Translations under genes and position numbers: made by a program
NCBI RefSeq assembly: GCF_002105155.1
Contig: NW_019029031.1
Coordinates: forward strand, 1-64,000
Source: Lobosporangium transversale
Lineage: Eukaryota; Mortierellomycota; Mortierellomycetes; Mortierellales; Mortierellaceae
Length of the DNA: 64,000 bases
Direction of reading: 5' to 3'
Notes under the pieces: model-generated
What the model was told of the DNA's origin: nothing
Seen by the model: only the letters and a program-made list of their open reading frames with translations
Database searches by the model: none
Shown here: one piece after another, positions 47,525 to 59,791 of the stretch
Layout: every line of letters begins with the position of its first letter
How positions within the stretch are numbered: the first letter of the stretch is position 1

Positions 47525-48369
47525 TTACATATTAGCCTTGGTGGTAGTGGTAGTGGTAGTAGTTTCTGCTGCAGTAGTAGTAGCAGTCGTGGCATCATTA
47601 GTAATCATCGTCTTTTCATCATTGCCACTAGTCTTGGGAGTAGCAGTACCGGAACCGGTGTCAGCATCAGTCGTGCTCTTAATATTCAATCGAACATGTT
47701 TCAGATTAAACGTCAACAAGAACATGATGGCTGCCATAGGGATCGTGGCCTTGAACACAGTCTTCATACTATCCAAATAGATTGCCTCCACAATCCCCCT
47801 CCACTCCACTGGCAAATGAACAATCTTTTGTGAAGAGGAAATTGCCATCGCTGCCAACTCTGCCGGGACCTGAGCGTCCCTCAACCCATTCTTGAGGTGA
47901 TTCTGGAACAGAGCCCCGTTGATCGCCACTCCAAATCCAGATCCACTCATGCGGAAGAAATTGTGCAAGGCCGAAACGGTCGCCAAATCCTTTCGTTCCA
48001 CAGAGGCCTGGATCGCCACAATCAGACAGGGGAACAATTGTCCGATTCCAAGACCAGAGACCAAAAGGATGACGACATGAATGATCTTTGAAGAGGTCGT
48101 AGCAAGTACTAAACAGAGACCAATCCCAATGAGAGCTCCACCTGTGCCTGTAAAGATATAAGGACGATATTTGCCATATTTCGACACAAGGATACCTGCA
48201 ATATTGGATGAAATGAAGATACCCGCCTCAAGTGGGATCATTGTCAAACCAGCAGCCGTTGCAGTCTCATGCTCGACGATCTATAGGAAATACATAAATA
48301 GATGATTAAATAAATAGCTATGCAAAGAAGTTTCGGCAAAACATATAGAGATAGACTAGATTGATAGTC

Positions 48370-48409
<40 letters not shown>

Positions 48410-50326
48410 TACCTGGAAGTAAATAGGAAGATAAAAGATCAAGGTCCAGAAGGTCATGCCCATAAAGACATTGAGGCCGAAGAGTGTCACGACATTTCTG
48501 TTCCTCCAGAGGTAGGACGGAACAATGGGATGTTTTGCATACCTTGCTTCGACAAAATAGAATGCAGCAGCCGTAGGGATCACCAATGCATACAAGGTAA
48601 TGATCAATGGTCTATAGGGAGATATGGACGAAAATAAACATATACAACAGTTAGTCGGATACTCATTCAAAGATTGTTCAGCAATAGAAGAGGAAGCTTT
48701 TTTTTTTTTTTTTTTTTTTCCCTCTCTTTCTGACTTACGAGTTCCAAGGAAACATAGTTCCACCCAAGTTTGTGGGCAACAACAAAAAGACGGTGAAGAT
48801 CGCCATAAAGAACGTGCCAGCCCAATCAATGGCCTTCAATTTCTCCCAAACATTTCCTTTAGGTCTTGGTAACTTGAGCATGATGGCCATGGTCGGGAGG
48901 GTGATGGCTCCAAGGGCCACTTGGATATAAAAACACCATCGCCAACTGACCTTGTCCACGAATGCACCCCCCATCACCGGTCCCAATAAGGCGGAGATTC
49001 CAAAGACGGCTGAAATAAAACCTTGGTATTTACCTCGATCACGAATCGATACTAAATCTGCAATGATGATATTGGCTAATGAAAAGATTCCTCCAGCACC
49101 CGTGCCTGTTAAGGCACGACAACCTAAAAACATGTTCATGGACCTGCTTGCACCTGAGAGGATCGAGCCAAGGACGAAGATTCCGACTACCAAAAACACT
49201 ATGGGCTTACGCCCAAAAATGTTTGAACAACGACCCCATAGACCTTTTATATTTATTTTTATATTTATATTTATATATGTATGTGCATCCAAGGTAAGTT
49301 AAAGAGAAGAAGAGGAAAAAAATAAAAGGATTAATACATATCTTCAAGGCAAAAAAAAAAAAAAGAGATTAATGCGGCGCAGTCGAATGATTAATTGGAA
49401 TCGTGAGAAGAGAAAAAGAGAAAAAGTTGCCCGCAAGGGTTCCCTGATCTCCATCATCAGAAGCTCAAATAAACATTTTGTGTCACAAACAATACAAACA
49501 AACAATAAAAGCGGAGAAAAAGGGGTGGAGTGTAAAAAAGAAAGATCAACGCCCAATTCTGACAACTTACAAAAAAACACACACAATGAAGAAAAAAAAA
49601 AAAAAAAGGGTTACATGAATAGATTACAAAGGAGTGTATAAAAGGAATAGTTTTTTTTCTTTACCTTGAAATGCGTTAGCAGTGATAATATAACATGTAA
49701 AGACTAGTTCAACTTTGTTGGAACCAGCAAATTCAGTTCCAATCCTTGGTAATGCCGTTGACACAATACTATTATCTAATGCAGCCATGAACATGGTCAA
49801 TGCGACACTATGAAAGAATAAAAGTATTACATAAAGAAAAAGTTTGGGTGTAGGAGTTAGTGTCAGAGTTAGTACAAGTTGGAAGGATGTACAAGTACAA
49901 GTTGGTATATTTTAAAAAAATAAATGACATCTTTTTTTTTTTATACCCCAAGAATGCAGGCATCAACTGTCGCATGGGCAACGTTTGAACCTCTTGTGAC
50001 AAGATCTGTTCCTCCGTTTGTTCTTCCTTGACTGGAACACCACTCTCGATATCCATTCCTAAGCTTCCTGAATCATCATTATCAAGGTTTGATACATTCT
50101 TATCTTTCATTTGGCGTTGTTGTTGCAGTTGCTGTTGTTGTTTTTCAGAGTCTGCAATCGTAATGGTGGTTGCATTGTCATCAAAAGTACTGTTATTATC
50201 TTTTGTTGCTGCTGTCGTTGTCGTTGGTGCTGCGGTGGAAATGATCATGTCCTCGACATCATTATTATCAGGACGGGTGGTGGAAGAACTGGATGCTCTA
50301 GAGTGAATGCTGGTTTTGTCAGCCAT
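47525..50326 (-). CDS. major facilitator superfamily transporter (DHA2-like, multidrug type)
   Basis: Five exons (50326-49947, 49807-49665, 49243-48739, 48611-48413, 48280-47525) give 660 aa, all junctions in frame. Residues 1-125 are disordered and polar with a Gln run. The first membrane segment reads LMPAFLGVALTMFMAALDNSIVSTALPRIG, matching motif D of 14-segment drug:H+ antiporters. The next loop GLWGRCSNIFGRKPIV is motif A (GxxxDRxGRRP-like), partly changed. Motif C-like GFISAVFGISALLGPVMGG lies in the third exon. The C-terminal tail is Thr-rich. In the family these proteins export toxic compounds, amino acids or siderophores; the substrate is unknown. The start was taken at the ATG with the best N-terminal frame; no upstream ATG in frame exists. 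The last intron (48281-48412) carries a T run and an A run. Confidence 0.88.
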
Positions 50327-51803
50327 TATGGATGAACTGGAATTGCCCTTCTTTCGAACTTCTCTCTTCCTCAAAGATAATAACAATAATAATTAAGTGT
50401 TGGATAGTGAATCTGGAATATGATAATGTGGGCTTGGATCTGCTTCGAGGTGATTTGATTCGATTTGATTTGATTTGATGAGAAAGAATGGTCGAAATTG
50501 ATTCGTCTGATATTTAATGGTTGGGACAAGTAGGATAAGCAAAAGGAGTATCTGGATAACCCAATATAGTGAGAAGAAAGAGGAAAGAAGAAGAAATCGT
50601 TGGCTTTTTTTTTGAACTGATGTGGGCTTTTATATTTTTCGCCATGTGTAAGTTATAAAAGTATACTTTTGCATGTAAAAGAAAGATGAGCCATGCCCAT
50701 GCCCATGCCCCAATATCCATGTCATGCCATCCCTTTTATATTTCAAAGTTTATGTATTTTATTCCCTGTACGGTTAGTTGCGAATGTTTTGTTATTTCCT
50801 TCCTCTTCTTCGGTCGTTGTTGGTTGGTTTTTTGTTTTGTTTGATCCACTCAAGCTCAGCTTTTTTTTTTTTTTTTTCTTTTGCATCGTGCATCTTTTCG
50901 CCTTTTGGGCGTTTTTCATTTCATTGGCTCGGGTAATTAGATTGCTTGAAGCCCCATGGTCACGTGTGGGCCCTCCTCTCTTCTCTACTCTTTTTTTTAC
51001 TCCCTTTACTCCTTTACTCCTGCCACCACAACCTGAAATATAAAGAAGCAGCAATTTCCTGTTCTTAGGATCCTTGCACAAAACGACTGAGTGTGTGTGA
51101 TTGTTGAAGATAATATCCCCTTCACTTCTATATTCCTTTAACGTTTTATTAGGTTAAGCACATTTAGGCTAGTTTGAGAGGGGAGGCTTATTCGAATTAA
51201 AAGCGTTGTTCGAGTCTAAATAAGGGAAACAGTGCAATTTTTTTTTCTTCTTTACCTGGCGCATACATTCGTGCGAAAAAGCTTTTTTTCCGTCAAATGT
51301 AATCTTTGATTTCACACACATTATGTAAATACTTTCTCTTTTCTTTTCTTTTTTTTTAGGGACACTAGGGGTGACCAAAGCAGAAAGCAGTATTTTGTCG
51401 CGGGCATTACATTGTACATCTATACATACACATTATGTTTTAGATGTTTATATCTTGTTCTGTATCTTGATAGTGACTCAACAGCATATAATAACAACAA
51501 TAACAACAACAGCAATAGCGCAGCCAGGGTTGTTTTATTTTTCAGTCATCTTGAGTCATTATCGACACTCCTTTAAAAAAGAAATAAAAAATAAAAAGAA
51601 GTATCGGACAATAGTCGTGTAGGGTTTGAAGTAAGAATATCGCACATTTCGCAGTTCAAAAGCAGGACCTTTTCTTTTTTTTTTATTGTATTGTATTGTA
51701 TTAAAAGGTAAAATTACATAGGCTACATACATTATGTCTGAATTATAAACGTGAAAAAAAAAAAAAAAAAAAAAATGGGTATGAAAAAAGATTTTGTGGA
51801 AAC
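50327..51803. other. intergenic region upstream of the MFS gene
   Basis: Holds the MFS promoter and the 3' end of the OPT gene (both minus). Contains (GATTT)n at about 50455-50480, CATGCC repeats at about 50693-50711, A and T runs, and CT-rich DNA. No gene was supported in either strand. Confidence 0.6.
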
Positions 51804-54206
51804 TTAGGCAGAGGCCGCAGCTTTCTCAGCATAAGTATCATGACCAGCCCAGTTCTGAGTAGCTCTAGGACATTGATCAATCGAACTTGGGTTGTTGCCC
51901 CACCATTCTGGCATCTTGATGCCATTGTTCTGAAGCGCAAAGAAAATCACCAAGGCCGAAATAGCCACTCCTGCATCCAAGGCTGCAGACATCACATAGT
52001 TATACTTGGACCACCATCCAAAATAACGACGCTTGATCACAAAGTTGAAAATGAACCCAAGGAAAGCCCAGGTAGGCATGATCGAGGCTCCTGCTGGAGG
52101 ATAGGGTCCACCTCCCAACATGAACGCAGCCATGTTCACATCCTTGACCCAACTATTTGGATACTTGCGAGACAACAAATAAAACGGAACTGGGAGTACA
52201 AACCCAATGAAGAAGAACCACACAATTGGATAGTACATCGACGATGGTGACAAGAACTTTTTAGGGCCCACAACACCCCAAACGATCGAAGACGCTCCAA
52301 AGACCGAAGCAGATGGACAGGTGAAGGGATAAGCAGCCTGTGTACAAATATCCTCAATGTTGGTCATCAAGTACGAGGTCGTGCCCATCGCCACCAACGC
52401 TGCAGCCAGTGTGCCGATCATTTGGAAGATAAACATGTCACGAGGAGGCACCTTCATATAGTGCCCCAATTTAAGATCTTGAGTAAATGTGATGGCTTGT
52501 TGAACTGTGATGAATCCATACGTCTTGAAGATCATGTTTCCAATAGGCCTTCCAGGCGAAATCACACCAAAGACCCATTGAGAGATCATCGAGATCGATG
52601 GTGCTTGAGATGTAATCGCTGTCAGAATACCCATTGGCAAGGTCCAGATAGCAGCCAGGCACATTGCTACCAAAACATGCCACCAACTCATATCACTGGT
52701 AGGATACAATTCAACCGTCAAGATCGATAGAGCACAGGCAACGACGAACGTCGCAATATACCACCAATCAGGGCATTCAGGGTATTGATCCATTAAACGT
52801 GCATGGATGTCCTCATCCTTTTGCTTCGCACTACGGATACGACTCCAGATATCCTTTCCGTGATAGAGCAGAGCGTGAGAGACAATCGCACCAAGAGCAC
52901 ATAGACCCTGACCGTACATGGTGGCAAAGAAGGCTGTGATGCGTACAGGTGAATAGGCTGCATACTTTTCTTCATCCAATGCGTTGTTGACGAGGACTCG
53001 GCCGAGATCATAAGGCTGACCTACTCTGTCATATGTCTTGGTGTTGTAGATGGGGAACAATTTACCATCGTAACGGTTGGTGTAGTACATGATAGGGATC
53101 AAGATCCAGATAAAGAATGTAAAACCTGCCATCATATTGGCCTGAGCCCACCAAGGGATAGCCAAGGGTGAGGGGAGCCAAGCAGACATGGAGGACCAAT
53201 CAAGAGTGAAGGAAAGGTAGCCGAGACCCTTGAGTCCAGATCCAAGCTGGTTCAGGAGGATGGAATCCCGATTGATCCAGCACAACCAACTGACCGATGT
53301 CAACAATGGGAAGATGTAACCAGGCAGCCAGTAATAAAGGAATGAGGCCAATGCCACAAAGAAGAAGAACAAGTTACGAGAGATCTTCCAAGACGTTGTT
53401 GCTTCTCCACCAATGGCGACTCGAAGGCTACCGTTGGCTGGATTATTACGATGGAGCGTATGGAATAAAGTGGCGTTGACCAAGTTGACGGGCCAGACCA
53501 TGGATGCAGGACGGACTAGGAAACGACGAAGGGCTCCTGCGAAGCCATAGCCTACAAATTGAGTTGAGATGACCAAGAGAAGACCACCGCCAAAGCCCCA
53601 ACTGTCATTATAATAGAGTCGTTGAATGACAATGATATCGATCGCAGCAAATGTAGTCACTCCAGAGTTGGCCATGATAGTGATGAGGACGTGTTCTTTA
53701 ATGTTAAAGGGACCAGGATTAAGAGTCCATTTGTAACCCAGGGTATTGAATGTACGAGTGGGGAGGAAATGAGCCATTAGTTTCCCAAGTGGATAGGCAA
53801 GCAATTGAGCAACCATGACGCGGATCGTCAAGGGATTGTCACGGAACCAGAAGAACTGGTTAACAAAAGCGAGGACAATGGTGAAGAACATGCCGAGAAA
53901 CCATGCACGGAAGGTGCGGGTGGGTAGAGAAGAGTCATCCGTAGGAGGAACAGCTGCTCTAACTTCAACAAGGGGCTGCAAAGAAGGGAAGAAAAAAAAA
54001 ACGTGTTTCACTCGAGTTAGCCTGTGAAAAACTAATATTCATTGAGGCTAATAAAAAATAATAAAGAGATGATATAAAGATAAACTTACAGAGTCTTCGA
54101 TAATATCGTCCAGGCTCCCGATTGAAGCGTCTTTTTCTTTGAGGTCGAAGGCCTGAGGCAGATCAACAACGTCTGCTTTGCCCTTTTGTGCGGCTACTTC
54201 CGCCAT
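51804..54206 (-). CDS. OPT-family oligopeptide transporter
   Basis: Two exons (54206-54090 and 53975-51804) give 762 aa. Exon 1 carries the acidic, soluble N-terminus (39 residues). The rest has about 14-16 hydrophobic segments. The family signatures are clear: NPGPFNIKEHVLITIMANSG near the N-terminal third (NPG motif) and MKVPPRDMFIF (KIPPR-like motif) in the middle. Proton-coupled uptake of tetra- and pentapeptides or related compounds at the plasma membrane is the known role of the family. The length is usual for fungal members. No truncation or odd insertion is visible. The start is the only upstream ATG joined in frame by a clean GTAAGT donor and a pyrimidine-rich acceptor ending TTTGCAG. 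Confidence 0.93.
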
Positions 54207-56290
54207 TGTGGGAATTTTTTTAAAAAAAAGGGTGAAAATGGGCGAGAGTGCTGATTAGTGTGCTTCGCAATCTTGGAAATGATTAAGCACTAAAGATGTC
54301 AATGTGTGTGAGAAAAAGAAGAAAGGAGAGGAGAGGAGAGGAGAGGAGAGGAGAGAGATGTTTGAGGCCTCCACACACAGACACAACACTTTCTTCAAAA
54401 AGTATTGGTTGGGATTTGAAAAGAAGAAGGTCAGGGCAGGTAAAAAGAAAAAAAAAAGGAGGGGGACTGACATTCCTTGATGACCCTTTTATAAAGTCAT
54501 CCTGAATCGCTGAATCGGCTAATTTTTGTTGATGTAGCCCATGTGGTACAATAGTGTAACATTTGGTCAATGGACGCTGAGTAATTGAAGTCCATTACAC
54601 AAGAAATGGCAAATGGGCCGATCGTTTGAGAAAAAAAAAATTTTTATCTTAGAAAAAGAAACACTGAGTATGAAGCGATGGCGTGCTCGTTTTCATACCC
54701 AGACAATAAAAAGTCTTAGAAACAAAAATAAAAAATAAAATCCGCACCCTCTCTTTCCCCTATGTCCTTTCTAGTTTAAATTACATGAACATGTAGTGTA
54801 AATACATGTACGACACATGCACTGAACATAGAAAAATAGCTGAGCATTAATTAATAATCATTCCGAAGACACTAAAATGACGTGCTCGTCCACTTCTTTG
54901 CTTTTTGTGAACCCATAAGGAATCCAACTAATAAAGTAAACCTGAATGGTTTAAGGCCCTTGTCCAAAACATGGAGCTTGCTCCGAAAGTCCAATCATTA
55001 TACCTCTAAAGACCTTAGCTTGCTTAATAAACCCTTCTCTCTCTCTTTTTTTTTCAATTGGAAATGGTAAAATGGCTGAGCATGCTGATCGTTGAGAGAT
55101 AAGAATGATGAATATCTACCGAGTTATCGTGTGGCTCGAGCCACGTTTTTTTACTTTTGTTTTCCGCTAACACAGGTATTGGCTGCGCACAAACGTCATA
55201 GGAATATTTTAATACAAACATATGAATGCAGCATGTCCTTGCTCTTTAGGCGGAATAAACCAATACTCAAACTTCTTGCCATGAATGATCAAAGGTATAT
55301 ATTTATTCGTGCTTGCCACCCTATATACTGCCTTTATATGAAATACAGCTCTTTTCAATCATCCTACATTCATTGGCTAAACAGGCCCAAACACATTGGT
55401 AATCAGGTCTACAACATGTGAATCCCTGGTTCAATACTACTGCCAATTAATTTCTTGATTCTAGACAATGTCCTACAATCCACATCTTCCCTTAAGATCC
55501 CTACAATCCACATCTTCCCTTCAGGTCCCTAATCCCTTAACGGACGAGCACACTTGAAATTAATCTGCCAGTTCATCCAATCCGGTTCTCAATGTTAGAT
55601 GTAACCTTCTAACGTTGCCGTCTGCATTACAAGCCGGCAAATTGAGCACACCCAGTTTAATCAACCTTCCTAGTCGCTCGAATGCCATCTTCTGTTTTTG
55701 TCAAGCCTTTTTCTTCAGATCCTTGACTAAGCTCTACTCTCTAATTGGAGTCCGGAATAAAGTGAAGTTACTCCAGAGCAGACCCCACTTTACACCATTC
55801 ACGCTTTCTGTCACACGTGGACGATTAGAGCAATCTGCCCACGTCTCTTTTCTTTTTTACTATTAAAAACTTACTGATTGATCTTATAACAGAGTTAACC
55901 TGTTTGTGTCATTCTTCGCTCATCGTCGGAACCAGTTCACTTGGCTTCCCACTTGGCTTCCCACTTGGCTGGGAACGGCTATGAAGCTATGAAGCTTGAG
56001 GAGGAAAAAAAAAAACCAAAATTGGATCTTGAAGGAATCTGTCTAAGAATGGTCACTTCCTACACCGTCAAGTGAAACATCTCTCCTAGAACTAAATCCT
56101 CCTAAATGCGGAAATACCGATAGATGTCGTCGCCTTTTTTTTTTTTTTTTTTTTTTTTTTTCAAAAACGTGTTAAAAAAGAATGAAAAGAATCTTTGCTT
56201 GGGGAATGTTTGCTGTAAATAAAGTTTGAATTAGATGTCGCCATGTCCTTATCCAGAATATAATGAGAGTGTTTATGTCGCCTAAAGCCA
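54207..56290. other. intergenic region upstream of the OPT gene
   Basis: Holds the OPT promoter. It contains (GAGAG)n at 54320-54352, tandem copies of a 27-base unit at 55471-55531, three partial copies of CCCACTTGGCTT near 55945-55970, and poly-T at 56133-56160. Several short frames show no domain. Confidence 0.5.
55471..55531. repeat. tandem duplication of a ~27-base unit
   Basis: CTACAATCCACATCTTCCCTT occurs twice, followed by near-identical AAGATCC / CAGGTCC ends, with one or two substitutions. Confidence 0.85.
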
Positions 56291-56950
56291 ATGTCTGGAA
56301 CTTCGTACAAAATCAGGAAGAGCAAGTTCAACCTCATTGTCCTCGATTGTCATGTTTGTGATACGCAAGGTGCTGATATTAGGTTGCTCTCTAAAAGCGT
56401 TCTCCAAAGCTCTAGTCCTTGGAGACAGATGGTGGGCTCTTCGTTTTTAAAGGAATATATACCTATTATCTATACAGTATTGAAACTTTGGGCCTGGGTT
56501 AGAGAAGTAAATTGAGAAGCAGGCAATGTAACAAAGATGAACCGCATTTGACGATACTATACTTCGTGTGGTTAGAGGGCAGGCTACATCCCTGCGATAA
56601 CAGAAGACAGTATTTCCAAGAGCTTTTCAAAGTCTGTACAAATACTATTATGATCCTAAAGCGCATTGCCTGCTGGAAAAGTCAAATGGGCCACCATTTG
56701 AGGTGAGTTTCTTCCATAGCACGTGGGGTAATGTATTTAAGACATTGAGACATATTCTATTGTGGAGTATGATTCTCGGGAATGACCAATTGCTGTAGTT
56801 GCATGTCGAATTAGGATCTTTGAAATGGCGATGAGTTTTGGGCAAGAAGGATTCTTGTGGCATCTACCCAGCCAGTAAAAAAAAAAAAATTACTCGCAAG
56901 AGGCCGTTGTTTGGGATGCACATGTTACAGTTTGGTGGCGCACTTCCAGG
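56291..56950 (+). pseudogene. broken gene, possibly nucleotidyltransferase/poly(A)-polymerase-like
   Basis: Plus-strand blocks read through in order: FNLIVLDCHVCDTQGAD, then FLKEYIPIIYTVLKLWAWVREVN and a stop, then PHLTILYFVWLEGRLHPC in a second frame, then EVSFFHSTWGNVFKTLRHI, LHVELGSLKWR and a stop. The first part resembles the central region of Cid1/TRF-type nucleotidyltransferases (the VRPLVxxxKxWAxxRGIN helix and the following SSYxLT segment). I judge this only by pattern and order; no catalytic Asp triad was located. Two frameshifts and at least three stops mark decay. No functional product is expected. Confidence 0.35.
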
Positions 56951-58110
56951 AACTGAGCTGAATGCACCATGAAATAGGTCAACACATAGTAAACAGGCGC
57001 GGTCCTGTACTCCAGCGAAGTCATTGGATATGGACATGGATTACAGCAAATTCGAGCAAGTCAAGCAAGTCAAGCAAGTCAAAGAGATGTAGTATGGTCT
57101 AGATGGATGTTTATTGGATCATGAACAACAAAGTCAATGAGCACTTGTGGATAAGAATGATGATACAGCAAAGTGGAATTAATGTCATATAGATATGTTG
57201 CTATCGATGGTCCAGTCCACTTGCCTTTGCCTTGAGCTTGTGAAAGGCCTGATAGACATATCCCACGCTGTTAAACTATCTACTTTATGCGACAATCCTG
57301 ACAATCAAACATAGCATGAAAGAGATAAGGTCTTTCTTGGAACGTACTTTTTAAGGTTGCAGCCCCACTCTGCTATCAACATCATGGAACAGTAAATGCT
57401 CTTATATACTCCGCTTTGCAGCCTTACAAACAAACAAACAAACAAACTCTATTAGGAGACTAGGATGGAAAGAGAGCACAGACCATGGTAGGAAAGAAAG
57501 AAGAAAAAGATTGTCCAAGACTGTCAAGATAGAAAGGAAAGCAGAAGATGGAGCAGACAGACATAAAAGCTTATTAGATATCCCAGTAGTATCAAAGTAT
57601 CAAGAAGAATTAAATACGGTCCATTCGCAAGAGAGGACTGTTTTCGAAATAAAAGAAAAAAGAAAAAATGCCAAATTGCAAAGATCTTTTCATATGAGAA
57701 AAAAGTCCCACAATCACTCGATGCTGTCGAAGGCTGGTGACAAAAGAAAAGAAAGCGAGTCACTATGCCTCTGAGAACGTATAAAAGGATCTCGCTTTCC
57801 TCTCTTTCTTGGCTCCTCACCGCAAAGCAGCAACAGTTCAATATGTTTCCACAAATTGATTGGTGCAACTTTAGCCGAGTAGCCCATGATATGCGGGGAG
57901 TGGAGTTGAAGCTCGGAGGGGGTCTGTCCTGTCGGGACCCAGGTAGATCTCCTCTGAGTCTGCGAACCAGGTGGGGGGCGCGCAACCAGACCACCTCCTC
58001 GTGGTGCGCCCTGGGCTGTCTGCTCTCAGCAGCAGGCAGGCGAAGAGTCTGGCAACTCTTTCTTATTCATCACATCATATTCGTTCTATTCACGACTACT
58101 TGTCAACATT
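56951..58110. other. gene-poor stretch with a GC-richer island
   Basis: Mostly AT-rich with CAAGT repeats near 57057-57080. A short Lys/Glu-rich frame occurs at 57511-57774. Bases 57905-58045 are markedly GC-rich compared with the neighbours. I recognise no gene in it. Confidence 0.4.
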
Positions 58111-58659
58111 GTGGTATCCATGATGGGGAACAAACAAACAAACAAACGACTCCTCCTCTTCCTGAGACTTCCATGGCTAAATGGTGATGTCTTTCATGAT
58201 GAAGAAGACGCAGCTCTTATTGTTCTTGCTCTTGAGTCCAAAGTCTTGTCTTGTCTTGGCAAGTGTGCCACCAAATTGAAACATTTACATTCATCAATAG
58301 CATCTTCAGCCTTGTTCAGCCGTTTTTTTCTTAAAGTCATTGAATGGGCCCCTCCATTTCAACAATTCCATCGCAACATGCATCTTCAGCCATTGACCAT
58401 TTCTGAATTAGTCCAATTACCTGAAAACATGAGCATTCTTGTTGGCGAAAAATATTACAGAAATTATCAACGTGTCTGTAAGGTTTTCCACATTGCTTTG
58501 CCGTGGCTCTTATCATTATATTCTTTGATCAAGTACCAAGAAGTATCATACCATCTCGACGGATGCCTACCATTGCCAGGGCGCGACTCTTCAGATCATA
58601 CAGACCATAGCACCATCAAGTTTGTTCATCGGGCTTACTCATCTAACCAAGTTTCATAG
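58111..58659 (+). CDS. hypothetical protein, 182 codons, unrecognised
   Basis: An open frame with normal amino-acid mix and no homopolymer bias, containing long hydrophobic segments (RLLLFLRLPWL and a VFHIALPWLLSLYSLIKYQ helix). It has no domain I know. Adjacent frames downstream (58689-58892) look protein-like too, so it may be one exon of, or a relic of, a larger gene that has decayed. No clear promoter or splice partner was found. Confidence 0.25.
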   Translation: MVSMMGNKQTNKRLLLFLRLPWLNGDVFHDEEDAALIVLALESKVLSCLGKCATKLKHLHSSIASSALFSRFFLKVIEWAPPFQQFHRNMHLQPLTISELVQLPENMSILVGEKYYRNYQRVCKVFHIALPWLLSLYSLIKYQEVSYHLDGCLPLPGRDSSDHTDHSTIKFVHRAYSSNQVS

Positions 58660-59791
58660 CTCCATACGAGAGACTGAATGTTCCTTCAATGACCGAGACT
58701 CATAGTTACCCTTGGGATTGGAGCTTTGGAGAGAGTCCCTATATTAACACCTTGCGTGCGATAAATGAAACTGGTCTGTACTTGCTGCTTTGTATGAGGT
58801 TGAAGCAAATGTCTTTGAGCGGCACAAGTATCTTTACTCTATTCTGCATATGGCCAAAGACTTTATCACCTCGCAGGCCTCTTGATCCTTAATCAACGAC
58901 GCTTGTCGGGGGATACTAGCTCGAAAGTGTCTAAAGTTGCAGAGCTTACATCCCAATCCTCATAGCTGGAGGACCAACGGCGAGCACAATAAGGCAGTAT
59001 CTGCAGAACGGAGCTCCTTCAACATTCATGTGCATTTCCGTGTCTGAAGGGTTTATATTTGAAGGGTGTCTTATCAAGCAGTGAAGAGATGGCAGCTATC
59101 CTGGGACACACAAAATCGTGGACGGTGTTAGGATTTACCAGGACTTTCTCAGCTTGATTAGATAAACTATCAGTACCGAAAGACCTAGAACATCTAAAAA
59201 TCCAACCATGGTTGTTGTGAAGCGAAAGGGCTTGAAGAAGCGATATGGATTGTAAAGCAATGCCTACCGAGACCACATAGAAATTCTGCTTGGTAAAAGA
59301 ATGCGGTGTCTTCGGTAAGAGAAAAAATATATATTACAACAGAATAAAAAATAGGTGCATTTATTGAGCATATCGTGGTCTTCAGTAACCGTCGAGTTTT
59401 GGAGAGAAACTGTGTTTGCTCTCCTATAGCCCCTCTCATGAAGCCCAAGCACGCGATCGCTTAGTTTTTATGCCATGAATAGCTGAGTGGTTGTATATAA
59501 AACTACTCTTTGCGTCCGATTCAGATGTTTGACAGACAACTTGAGAAGAAAGATCAAGAAATGCTTCTCAAGAATGTCTTCAAGATGTCATCCACGAAGC
59601 AACTGCCACAGTGAAAGGCTTCTGCAAAAGGATCTAGTCTTGAGAGACACATGAAGCTTTGGAAGGCATATATTTTCTCACTCTTGTCATGCGCAGGTGA
59701 CGAAGGCTTTAAGAAAAAGGATGCATGTGTTACTCAAAAGAGAAATGAGGGAACCTTGCATTCTGTCCTCATCCATCCAAGTACCACCGAC
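58660..59791. other. intergenic stretch before the LRR gene
   Basis: Decayed frames without recognised domains. No intact gene. The last 150 bases lead into the LRR gene start. Confidence 0.4.

Noticed and set aside
57905-58045. tRNA or 5S rRNA gene
   Set aside because: No box A/box B pair, no cloverleaf with a CCA-ready acceptor stem, and no match to 5S by eye.
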